This document shows, piece after piece, positions 1 to 8,454 of a stretch of DNA of 21,267 bases (the first letter of the stretch is position 1; every line of letters starts with the position of its first letter). The notes below the pieces were generated by a model. It saw only the letters and a program-made list of their open reading frames with translations. It was not told the origin of the DNA and made no database searches. The position numbers and the translations under genes are program-made. The DNA comes from Lingula anatina. Its lineage: Eukaryota > Brachiopoda > Lingulata > Lingulida > Lingulidae. The stretch spans positions 949,323 to 970,589 of the forward strand of contig NW_019775469.1 of NCBI RefSeq assembly GCF_001039355.2, given 5' to 3'.

Positions 1-1213
1 GGGGGGGGGGGGGTGTCAAGTCAATTGTTATAAAATCATGCAAAATGGGAACACAGTAAAACACAGAAAAAATTCTATACATTGAGGAAAAAACCTATTT
101 AAACCATGCAGAAAGTGCTCAACTTTTTTTCAGACAAATTAATGCAGTTTTATCCAAACATTTTGCGATATTGCAAGTAGAAGAACTGTAAAATACTGCA
201 ATACAGATAAAGCATTTGCTTGAAGTTAAAAAAAAAAATAAATAAAAAATAAAAAAAATCAAAAAAGCCTAGAACCCCTCATCTTGTTAGACAATAATTA
301 ACTAGACTGTAGCAAATATGAGGTATGATAATTTGTGTCAGAGGTAACTTTTTAGACAAAAGAAGCAATTTAGCTTTGACTGGAGTTGATAATATAAATA
401 TACACCAAGTATAAAGCTGTGTGTAAAATCTGGATTAGAAATGCAGTTATCTTCAATTATTCTCTCTCATGGCCTACATTTGCAATTTCTAATTTCAGTA
501 TATAAACTGAACAAATTTTAGAGACTGTCTCTATTAATTATACTTACAGAGATCATTTATTTCTAAGATATCCTTTCTCTAAATATCTTTGACTTCTTCC
601 AACCCCCCCCCCCCCCAAACATATTTCTTTATCAGGTTTCCCAATACTTAAATCTATTCAAAAAAATCTATTCAAAATATTCTTGATAGCATTCAAAATT
701 CAGATTTTACACTGAACCTGAACATTGCAGAGACTGCAGGTATGAAATATTAATTTGCAGAGTTTCAATTTATCATACCACGTTGGGTAACATATACATC
801 CATATTGGTCACTTTACAAGCAGAGACATATTCAAGCTCTGATAAAAGTCATAGTAGTGTTCTTACTGGCTGCATAGATCAAACCATGAGCATATTTATA
901 GAAGTTTTCGAGAAAAAAAAAATCTTAAACTTTTTATCTGGTGTTATTAAAACTGCCTGGATTTTCCAAAATCACTTCCTATATTTGATCCATGCCAAAT
1001 AAGGCAGCTGAGACCTAATAACTAACCCAAAAAGCAATACTTGTATAGGCATAAATTGTTACATTGAGCACAGAAAGCCTAGAGATATACATCGTACAGT
1101 TTGGTAGACCCATATATCAATTGTCTATCACACTGGTAGCTGGAATAATGCCATGCATTGGAAGCTTCTCCTGACAGTCATGTGTGCACAGATAAAGCCT
1201 GAATACACCTGGC
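1..1213. other. AT-rich sequence, likely NDUFS2 intron
   Basis: Lies between exon 7b and the unseen downstream exons. It holds poly-G at 1-13, an A-rich tract at 229-266 and poly-C at 603-616. No NDUFS2 exon, RNA gene or other coding signal was found on either strand. Confidence 0.6.
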
Positions 1214-1465
1214 ATACTGCCTGGCATGTCATACTGCCTGGCATGTCACGACATGGGCATGGCATACTGCTTGGCATGTCACAACATGGACATGGCATGC
1301 TGCCTGGCATGTCATGACATGGGAATGGCATACTGCCTGGCATGCCAAGACATGGGCATGCCATATTTCCTGGCATGTCACCACATGAGCATGGCATACT
1401 GCCTGGCATGTTACGGCATGGGCATGGCATACTGTCTGGCATGTCACCACATGGGCACACAGATT
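1214..1465. repeat. 33-bp minisatellite, seven units
   Basis: The word TACTGC or a variant recurs at 1232, 1265, 1298, 1331, 1364, 1397 and 1430, always 33 bp apart, with a partial unit from 1215. Units are rich in CATG and GGCATG and contain short inverted words. Because 33 is a multiple of three, frames stay open on both strands; these are not genes. It lies in the NDUFS2 intron about 70 nt beyond the donor of exon 7b. Confidence 0.95.
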
Positions 1466-1534
1466 GACATGCCATAACAGGAATATTTGGCATAACTCAG
1501 ATCTATGCACAATGACAACACTATTCCGTCTTAC

Positions 1535-1609
1535 CGCATACACTCCACCTGGGCGGATGTAGTTGGCGTGCATTCGCGCACCAGAAACTCTCTCGTAGAT
1601 CTCTAACAA
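1535..1609 (-). CDS. NDUFS2: NDUFS2 alternative exon 7b (divergent version)
   Basis: This is a second copy of exon 7, 390 nt downstream of 7a in the gene. Acceptor gttgtttttag; donor gtaaga; 75 nt, phase 0/0. It encodes [15 protein letters not shown] then [10 protein letters not shown]. It is identical to 7a at 19 of 25 residues, differing at M>L, F>I, A>N, V>I, S>Y and Q>A. Among the 19 shared residues 12 use a different codon, so the protein sequence, not just the DNA, has been kept. No stop or frameshift. A second AG six bases into the exon could give a form two residues shorter. Inclusion of both exons would keep frame but insert 25 residues into the N2-proximal core, so I infer mutually exclusive use. 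Confidence 0.88.
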
Positions 1610-2163
1610 CTAAAAACAACAGTTAAAAGATAAACGTGTTGTAACTTTGATATTTGTTTTACTTGAGCGCACAGTGTGAAAGAGGCTCATGGTGATGATG
1701 TTGGCAATCAAGGTGTATATGCAAAATCATTTTGTAACTTCTCATTAATTCCATGTTTTCCAATTTCAATGGCACTGTTTTGCCAATGCGCTTCTGATAA
1801 TCATATCATGTGGCAGTCTCCAAAAGTGATATCGCTTCAAATATGTTCTTGAATCCAGCGGGATGATCCGATGAAGTCTTTTTCAAGTGAATTTATCTTT
1901 GAGGACAAACATTACACACCTTTTGCCAAAAACAACAAGCATGAGTCACTAGCTCAAGTCCCTTTCAACCATGTTGACTTCATCACACCTGTTTCATACC
2001 TGTGAGACACCACCTGGACGTACATAAGCTGCATGCATACGGGCACCTGAAACCCGCTCATAAAACTCCATCAGCTGCAAGAGAGTAGACATCTATGTTT
2101 ATCAGGCAAACAAGGTGAATTATGGTGAATTGTGTGTCAGCAATATGGCTGCTGGTGGCTTTC

Positions 2164-2198
<35 letters not shown>

Positions 2199-5100
2199 GT
2201 GTGTGTGTGCGTGCATATGTGTGTGAGTGATTTCATATGTGTAAAAGTAGATGTGAGAATGTTGTATATAAATCATCATCTACATATGTTGTATATAAAT
2301 CATCATCTACATACAATGTCATATGTTCTTTAAAACTATAAGTGCCCCATAACATGAAGCAAACAAGTGTTAACATCAGATGCAACTATTAAGAAGTAAT
2401 GGGTATGAAGCAGAATCCACCTTTGGAGTACCAGTGTATGGTGCTGCAGTGTTCCTGCAACCTGAAATGATTACTCTGCATTTCTTTTTCTACATTCTTA
2501 TCATAAACATTCATTCAAGTCAATTAGTTTACTTCACAAAATAAATATTAAAATCAACTTTCAGATCTCTCTATAAAAAAAAAGTATAATAATAAGTTAT
2601 TATTACAATAACTATAAAAAAATGCTGATAAATTTTACGAAATTACTTTTTTTCTGAATTCATTTCAGTAGGATTTTTATCTTGATATTCTTTACCTTTT
2701 CCCTTTCTTCAAACATCCAAAACAATGGTGTAAGTCCTCCGATATCCAAAATGTGGGTGGTTATTCCCATCAAGTGGTTCATTATTCTAGTTATTTCTGC
2801 AAACATTGCTGAAAAGGAAAAAGAATACTTCTGCCCTTAAGATAACTGAAATTAAAATATCTTGAGAGTAAAAAATAATATAAATTCTACAAAAGCAAAA
2901 CAAACACCATTCAAAAAAAATTCAGGACCATATTTTTGTGAAGTTCCTTCCAACAATTGTGCTTAGAAAAATGGACACAAAATTGTCAAACTGATAATTT
3001 GTAAGAAGTCTAAAGGCTTCTGTTAAATCTTTTTTTTTTTTCAAATAGTTTTCCTGTTTCATTCCCAGAAAGCAAAGGGGCACAAAAACTCCTTTTTTAA
3101 ATACATTCTCTTCTGTACTGTGACATTCTTTTCAGTAAACTCCTACTCCACATAAAATTTCTCCACTCATCCTCAAAGTACTTACTTCTAATATACTTTG
3201 CCCTGGGTGGGACATCTATATTCAGCAACTTCTCTACGGCTAAGGCATAAGCCTGCTCATTACACATCATAGATACGTAGTCTAGACGGTCGAAGTAGGG
3301 CAGGGCCTGGAAATAGTGCAGTTGATGACAAAATTACACAAAAGTACTGCTTAAGATTTGGCATTTTGAAGCATTTTTTCTTATCACGGTCACCATATCA
3401 TTGCAATAACTTCCAAGTTATAACATATTTACAGAATACAATTTTCAAAACATTAGTTTTACATTATTACTAACTTGGACCCATTTGTCCCACACCTAAA
3501 AAAATGCACTGCCATACCTTGCATATTCCACTGTCTGTGCCTGCCACATTCAACTAACACATTCTAATGTCACATCTAAAATAATACCCTTCCACACCTA
3601 ACACGTTCTACTATTACATCTAGCACATTCAACTGTACATCTAATTTAAATTCTACTGTTACACCTAACACATTCATCTATCACATTCTTATGTCACATC
3701 TAAAATAATGCACTTCCACACCTTACCTATTCTGTTACATCTAACACATTCAACCATCACATTCTTATAACACTTCTAAACTAATGCACTTCCACACCCA
3801 ACACATTCTCCTATTAAATCTAACACATTCAACTGTCAAAACACATTCCAATGTCACAACTAAATCTTCACTGCAAGCTTACTCACCTGGGTGTATGTTT
3901 TGTACTCTATCAGCTTCTCTGTCGCTCTATGAAGCAGACCTATGTGGGGATCGCAGCGTACTATGGACTGAATTTGCAATAACAAATCAATTTTATATTC
4001 TTGAAGTTGTAAGTTTAAATTGCCCATTTGTTTTTTAGAAAACCTGTGTCAGAATTCAAACATCTATCCAATCACTTAATTTCAATATGAAATAAGCAGG
4101 TTTTCTCAACTTTTTTTTAATCCACTGGCACCCTGATCCCGTAAATAAATTTAAAAAATACAGACATATTCATACATTTATATATAACAAAATACAAAAG
4201 AAAAAATTAATAAATTAAATGCCATTCATCTTGAAAATATTTACAAAAAGCAGTTTCCTGACAAAGTCTCTAAACACCCTAAGTTTCTAGGGTGACATGT
4301 ACCTCAGCATCCAGCATTATGATAAGCCTAAGCACACCATGAGCCGCAGGGTGCTGAGGCCCAAAGTTGAGCACCATATTCTGCAGATATCTGTCAGTCT
4401 GAGGCATTCTCTCTGAAAAGACAAAGAATAATAGATCTCCATTTTTTTCTCATGACATGATGAAGTTTGATCTTTTTCTTCTTCTATGAGATACGCATCG
4501 CAATTTGTTAGCTATGAATTCTTTGAATAAAAATGATATCATAGATACTCTTACTAATTGTAAGAATTATTTTCAAAATAATGATAATAATAATAATTAA
4601 AATAAAATATCAACAGGTAAAGCATTTCCTATTTAAACTTTTCATAACTCACTTGAAAGAAAAACATAAGAAAGTAAAAAATAGCAGCAGACTGTGCTTT
4701 TGTCAACCAAAATTCAGAGATAGAAATAATAGTATTTGGCAGAACAGATTTCAGTCAGCGATGATGAAGAATGCAATTCTTATTTTCAACTTATATTATC
4801 ATATTAGGACAATACAGCTTGTAAACCTAGAATGACCCTAAGAAAAACAAGTACTTACTGAACATGCTGTATTTACTGGTGTCTTGTATAACCTCAATTT
4901 CGTCCACTGGAGTAGTTTCATAGTCTATATCTACTGCACTATAGTATATTGCTGGTTCGTCGTATCTTTTTAAAAATTCATTATCTGGTAGCCACATAGG
5001 ACCTGCATATCTGACATAAAAAAGAATCACATCACCCTGTGTGATACAGTAACACCAAATCTGTATTGCAAAGTTTTAAAATAGTATATCTTCTCTGAAA

Positions 5101-5331
5101 TAACTACTACTACTACTGACTATTCATGGAGTAAAAAGAACACCTTGATGTTACCTGCAAGTGACACTGTGACAGGCAAGCAAATAAACAATCAAGTATT
5201 AAATCTGTAGCTCCATACCTTTTTGACAAAACAACTGGTTGAAAAGCGGTCTGAGCTGGGCTTTTTACGGCTGATAAACCGCGTGAAAGATGCCTTCCAG
5301 CTCCAAGAAGGCTCCTGGCGATAGCCGCCAT
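1535..5331 (-). CDS. NDUFS2: NADH:ubiquinone oxidoreductase 49-kDa Fe-S subunit, N-terminal half (multi-exon, 3' end outside window)
   Basis: Nuclear gene for the core complex I subunit that, with NDUFS7/PSST, forms the ubiquinone pocket beside Fe-S cluster N2 in the mitochondrial matrix arm. Coding exons read down the minus strand: 5331-5219, 5010-4859, 4412-4303, 3967-3887, 3306-3186, 2808-2696, then 2074-2000 or 1609-1535. All introns are GT-AG and the summed lengths (113, 152, 110, 81, 121, 113, 75) keep one frame for 255 codons. Family landmarks in order: an Arg-rich, acid-free presequence; the [10 protein letters not shown] loop with the quinone-site His; DPHIGLLHR; the [10 protein letters not shown] segment with the quinone-site Tyr; the NHLMGITTH...D helix; [11 protein letters not shown] and RPGG. 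Human NDUFS2 is 463 residues, so about half is missing; I found no further exon in 1-1500. Several normally invariant positions differ (see findings), so a paralogue is possible. The family call is secure. Confidence 0.96.
2000..2074 (-). CDS. NDUFS2: NDUFS2 alternative exon 7a (canonical version)
   Basis: Acceptor ctactctcttgcag; donor gtatga; 75 nt, 25 codons, phase 0/0. It encodes [15 protein letters not shown] then [10 protein letters not shown], close to the human and fly sequence as I recall it. It carries the His (bovine His190, Yarrowia His226) linked to the redox-Bohr effect of cluster N2 and the following Arg (Yarrowia Arg231). A (CA)n tract in the transcript (2222-2168) ends about 90 nt upstream of its acceptor. 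Confidence 0.92.
2168..2224. repeat. (GT)n microsatellite in NDUFS2 intron 6
   Basis: Interrupted GT repeat on the plus strand, so (CA)n in the NDUFS2 transcript, ending about 90 nt before the acceptor of exon 7a. CA repeats are known intronic binding sites for hnRNP L-type splicing regulators. Confidence 0.9.
2259..2312. repeat. 27-bp direct repeat, two units
   Basis: Two tandem copies starting ATGTTGTATATAAATCATC, at 2259 and 2286, in NDUFS2 intron 6. Confidence 0.9.
2696..2808 (-). CDS. NDUFS2: NDUFS2 exon 6: quinone-tunnel helix
   Basis: Acceptor ccttttcag; donor gtaaag; leaves phase 0. It encodes [18 protein letters not shown], then [19 protein letters not shown]. Met152, Thr156 and Asp160 of the quinone tunnel (bovine numbering, counted from His59 and Tyr108) are kept. 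The usual ALDLGAMTPFFW reads [12 protein letters not shown]. Confidence 0.93.
3186..3306 (-). CDS. NDUFS2: NDUFS2 exon 5: quinone-site tyrosine
   Basis: Acceptor tatttccag; donor gtaagt. It encodes [20 protein letters not shown] and continues to [17 protein letters not shown]. The Tyr of LDYVS corresponds to bovine Tyr108, the hydrogen-bond partner of the quinone head group, and is intact. Leaves phase 1. Confidence 0.95.
3490..3860. repeat. Degenerate tandem repeat in NDUFS2 intron 4
   Basis: Blocks containing CACATCTAA, CACATTCAAC and AATGCACTTCCACACC recur. The last word or a variant lies near 3503, 3583, 3707 and 3783, giving a unit of about 76-80 bp with one longer interval. It fills most of the intron between exons 4 and 5. 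Confidence 0.75.
3887..3967 (-). CDS. NDUFS2: NDUFS2 exon 4: DPHIGLLHR motif
   Basis: Acceptor caaattcag; donor gtgagt; 81 nt, 27 codons, phase 0/0. It encodes [11 protein letters not shown] followed by [11 protein letters not shown]. The Gly normally found in LLHRGTEK is Ala here. Confidence 0.95.
4303..4412 (-). CDS. NDUFS2: NDUFS2 exon 3: HPAAH quinone-site loop
   Basis: Acceptor cttttcag; donor gtacat. It encodes [16 protein letters not shown], the family signature. The second His of HPAAH (His59 in bovine mature numbering) contacts the quinone head group in known complex I structures and is retained. The exon ends in phase 0 after LDAE. Confidence 0.95.
4859..5010 (-). CDS. NDUFS2: NDUFS2 exon 2
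   Basis: Acceptor ...tatgtcag at 5011-5018; donor gtaagt at 4858-4853. It encodes the mature N-terminal region starting [12 protein letters not shown] and continuing through an acidic stretch, the variable linker that precedes the conserved beta-sheet of the 49-kDa subunit. It enters in phase 2 and leaves in phase 1. Confidence 0.9.
5219..5331 (-). CDS. NDUFS2: NDUFS2 exon 1: start codon and mitochondrial presequence
   Basis: The start ATG is the complement of 5329-5331. It encodes about 37 residues beginning [12 protein letters not shown], with several Arg, one Lys near the end and no Asp/Glu, typical of a cleavable matrix-targeting peptide. The exon ends in AAAAG before donor gtatgg and leaves phase 2 (AG|A = Arg). 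This start is preferred because it opens the presequence, sits in a Kozak/YY1-like context (CAAAATGGCGGC) and opens the frame that splices correctly. Confidence 0.9.
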
Positions 5332-5646
5332 TTTGGAAATGTAGCAAGCTAGATAATCCGCAAATCAGCCTCCTTTTCAATACAATCATTATGATATGAA
5401 AAGCACTCTTATAAACGAAATCGAGATCTAGCCTCTTGGAAGGAGGTCGAGGATGAAGGTCGTTTCGTAATATCAATTTGTGAATTATTTCAAATTGCTT
5501 TCGAATATTCATAATGTATGCTTTGAAATAAAGTTTCATGGAAAAATTCATATACATAACTGATATATATTAGATGTTGTTGAAAAAAATTAAACTATTG
5601 AAATACACTGTTTTCGGACCTCCATTTTCCAAGACAGGACAACAAG
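5332..5646. promoter_or_regulatory. Divergent (bidirectional) promoter between NDUFS2 and the plus-strand gene
   Basis: Only 315 bp separate the two opposed start codons. Both are embedded in an ATGGCG core: CAAAATGGCGGC for NDUFS2 and CAAGATGGCGTC for the plus-strand gene. Each is one mismatch from the TISU consensus SAASATGGCGGC, which overlaps the YY1 site. Such starts are known for housekeeping and mitochondrial genes with very short 5' UTRs. No TATA box is evident near either start. Confidence 0.6.
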
Positions 5647-5766
5647 ATGGCGTCGATGGGAGAAGATCGTAAACTCCAAGAAATGGAGGCCGAAATGAAC
5701 AGGTACCAGTTCATTTATTACATCTCCATGGGTCTGATTGCGAAGACGTTATTGTTTTCGATTTAA
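5647..5766 (+). CDS. First coding exon of an unidentified plus-strand gene, or a 39-residue microprotein
   Basis: ATG at 5647 in a strong Kozak context (aacaagATGG), divergent from NDUFS2. The first 19 residues are charged and helix-prone (GEDRKLQEMEAEMNR). Two readings are possible. Unspliced, the frame continues through YQFIYYISMGLIAKTLLF to a TAA at 5764-5766, giving a charged N-terminus with a hydrophobic C-terminal segment like a tail anchor; an ATTAAA variant poly(A) signal follows closely. Spliced, the weak donor AG|gtacca at 5703 joins in phase to the terminal exon at 15854. I do not recognise the protein. The shared promoter suggests a housekeeping, perhaps mitochondrial, role by context only. 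Confidence 0.5.
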   Translation: MASMGEDRKLQEMEAEMNRYQFIYYISMGLIAKTLLFSI

Positions 5767-6069
5767 TCATTCATTAAAATGGACACTTGCCATTAATTAC
5801 CAAAGGGTTTTTCCATACATGGGGGTAGCAGTAGGTAGTACGAAAATCGAAATTCATGCGTTTCTGGTAGGTACACTGTGGAGACGCATGAAAGCATGAA
5901 AGCAAAGGCCTCAAAATAATGTTTTAAAAAAAGTAAAGAGGCAACTAGCCTTCGCATCAACCCCGATGCGGAAGGTTTCAAATTCTTATCTTACCTCTCA
6001 TCTGCTAAACTCACACACTCCAGGCTGTAATTTGCAAAGACGACCAGTTTTCGGTCGACAGGCCCATGA
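5767..6069. other. No gene seen
   Basis: Sequence between the first exon of the plus-strand gene and the first MITE. No conserved coding frame or RNA motif. Confidence 0.5.
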
Positions 6070-6074
6070 GTAAG

Positions 6075-6250
6075 CTGGGGTAGCGGTAACACTCGCCAAT
6101 TTAGCCAAATGCTAACACTGACTTAAATTGGCTAAAGAAAAAGGGCTAGATTTGACATGTTTTAGCCAAATTTTAGCCATGATCTTAATAACAAATTGAC
6201 AAAAGTGTGGTGATATGGCTAAGCAAAAAAAATTGCAAGCGCTACCCCAG
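6075..6250. mobile_element. 176-bp MITE with GTAAG target duplication
   Basis: Ends are CTGGGGTAGCG and CGCTACCCCAG, a perfect 11-bp terminal inverted repeat. It is flanked on both sides by GTAAG (6070-6074 and 6251-6255), a candidate 5-bp target site duplication. The interior is filled with TTAGCC / GGCTAA words in both orientations. No ORF. Superfamily not assigned. Confidence 0.8.
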
Positions 6251-6440
6251 GTAAGATACGTTTTATCATAATATACTACTGGGGCGATCTACATAAAGTG
6301 GCCAGTACAGCGAAACACAGTGCAATGCACCAAGAAAACCAAATCCAGTTGCAAGTTAACACAGGAAAGGTCATTCTCAAGCAAACAGGTCTACTTTATA
6401 TATATATAAATGTGAAAAGATTGTATTACAAGAAGGTTAA

Positions 6441-7713
6441 GGTGGCAATGTACCCAAATATGGCTAAAAATTGTCATTTTGGGTTTTTATGTGTAATTAT
6501 TGAATAAATCTACCATTCAATTACTAGTACGAGAAAAGTGCGATAGTGTTTTGAATATTCGTGGGATTTGGCAGGAATCGCACGAATATTGTCAGGAATT
6601 CAATACTATTTTTTGGAATCAGGAGTTCGTGGCCAAAATCTTGAACAGCTCAAAATTTTTGCCATGAATTCCCAATTGATCAAGATTTGCAAGAACTGAC
6701 TACGATTATATACGAATCTGCTAAGAACTTCACGAACTGATTACGATTCAACCATGAATCCTGAAATTTGTCAATTCCTGGCAATTCATGGGATTCGTGG
6801 TCTATGTGAAATAGGGGCATAACATGACCGTGTTTTCGAACCATTTTTCGCTCGGCGAATGTGGACAAGACTGCCTGCGATGCTGCTATTGTGTGCACAT
6901 CCTAGAGCGCATCCCTAACACTTGTCCCGATGTCAATTGAGGTGATTGGTTGAGTGGTTAGAGCTTACTTGATTGCCTGTCATTCTTCTGGCAGTGCTAG
7001 TGTTAACTCCTTGAAGATACTAACAGGAGGTGAGATTGATACAAACTTAAGATTTTCTGACATCCAAATGCATGCAAACAAGCTAATTTCATCCGGCAAT
7101 AGAGTACCATCTTCGCGATCGTCGGAACGATAACAGGTAAAGCTGTCAACAATTTAATTTGCTATTTTGGACAATTAACCTCCCTGAAAGGGTTTTTGCT
7201 CGTTTTCTCCGCTTTCAAGATTGACGAGATAGTGTTATCGGATCGAGCTATGACTGTCTACCTGTACACCTGAGTGAGACCAAATTCACCATGCTAATTA
7301 AGAAAAGTATGCACTAAAAGTGCTTTTTAAGAAATTTTGGTTGGTCCTCTCTTTTCCAATTTATTGACTTTGAAAGTGAAAATTCCTCAATATTTTGATG
7401 TAATTTCACGTTTTTATAGATAAAATCAACAATAAGTCTCTAAAGAAAAATCCCTGACTCCGTTTTGTAGTTCTTTGTTCAAGTGTTATAATACCATTAA
7501 AAGCATGTTTATAGCTGTCCAGGTGCCTGAGAAAATCAGGTGTTTAAAAGTTGTGTTTTTGTCCCCAAAATCCCAATATTAAATCACACGATGAAGTTGA
7601 AGCTGTGTTCCAAGCATAATTAGATGTTTTGAAGATACATTAAATGAATATGACAGGAATTAAAAAGCTACGACCTTTATTTTAAGAGAAAATCTATAAC
7701 CAACATTGCCACC
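6441..7713. mobile_element. 1.27-kb non-autonomous element flanked by TTAA
   Basis: Left end GGTGGCAATGT and right end ACATTGCCACC are perfect inverted repeats, bounded by TTAA at 6437-6440 and 7714-7717. A TTAA duplication is the hallmark of piggyBac-type insertion, but the termini do not start with the CCC I expect of piggyBac, so the assignment is tentative. No transposase frame. An ATTCGTGG-rich element is nested at about 6535-6825. Another copy of the right terminus follows the ambiguous base at 7812 (7813-7883, ending TTAA). Confidence 0.65.
6535..6825. mobile_element. ATTCGTGG-rich element, copy A (nested)
   Basis: Shares GTGCGAT...AATATTCGTGGGATTTGGC...ATCGCAC with copy B near 9910. 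Its right end (about 6770-6822) is the inverse of the left end of copy B, including TGAAATAGGGGCAT. The GTGCGAT/ATCGCAC pair makes an internal hairpin. No coding capacity. Confidence 0.6.
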
Positions 7714-7883
7714 TTAAGAAGGTTTATAAACCAAGGATTGTATTTTGGATGGAACATTTTAACCAAAAGGAATCTATTCTGAAGGGGAGGAACAGTGGGA
7801 GGGGGGGGGGGNAATATGACAGGAATAGAAAAGCTAAGACCTTTACTTTAAGAGAAAATTTCTAACCTACATTGCCCCCTTAA
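7647..7883. repeat. Local duplication around ambiguous base 7812
   Basis: 7647-7717 and 7813-7883 are diverged copies of the same sequence (AATATGACAGGAAT...CATTGCC..CTTAA). They are separated by about 95 bp that ends in a G-run and the single N at 7812. Either a second element terminus or an assembly join. Confidence 0.7.
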
Positions 7884-8454
7884 ATTGATGATTAAAGCTT
7901 TGACTTGCCTATGCTCATACATTGCAACGAGAATTGTAAACGCCGATATTTTATATTTCGAAGTGTTTTGTTTTAAATCAGCGCAAAGACAGTTGCATTA
8001 TTGAATAATTAGATGCAGGAAAAACTTCATTCTCGGTATTTGAATAATAATAATAGGCTGCAATATCATTAAAAGAAAGAAAAAGTTTGTTGAGAGGGTA
8101 TTAAAATCAAATCATAATCTGGTAAGTACTCTACAACTGACTAGATTTTGGCCATGCGATACCCCAGCATTTTTCTATTTTCTTCCTTTTTTCCTCTCCT
8201 TTAAAACACACACATGACATAAAATAAATTTAGTGAACACTCGTACAAAACCAAACATACATTTATTATTAGATATATAGTTAAATTGCTGCCACAAGGG
8301 ATAGTGAGTTGTTGCCGCAAGGTTAGCTATTCAGATGACTCTATTAGGTACAGGGGGTAATAAAATAGGGTGGACATTGAATTTGACGCAAGGGGTTAAG
8401 GGTGATAGGGGAAAGAGTGAATATTGATGTACCCCCACTATTTTTTGCAACTTC
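7884..8454. other. AT-rich, no gene seen
   Basis: No coding frame, splice-bounded exon or RNA motif recognised. Confidence 0.5.

Noticed and set aside
1128-1609. Open frames on both strands through the 1214-1465 repeat, including a 126-residue minus-strand frame that begins inside exon 7b
   Set aside because: The 33-bp period keeps frames open by arithmetic. The part resembling NDUFS2 is exon 7b, read through its donor site into the minisatellite.
2395-2470. Possible extra NDUFS2 exon between exons 6 and 7a (an acceptor-like CAG followed by an open frame)
   Set aside because: The translation does not match NDUFS2, and exons 6 and 7a already join in phase with continuous homology.
6940-7020. 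tRNA-like A box (TTGGTTGAGTGGTTAGAGC)
   Set aside because: No B box (GTTCGA) and no acceptor-stem pairing at the right distance. At most a decayed tRNA-derived fragment.
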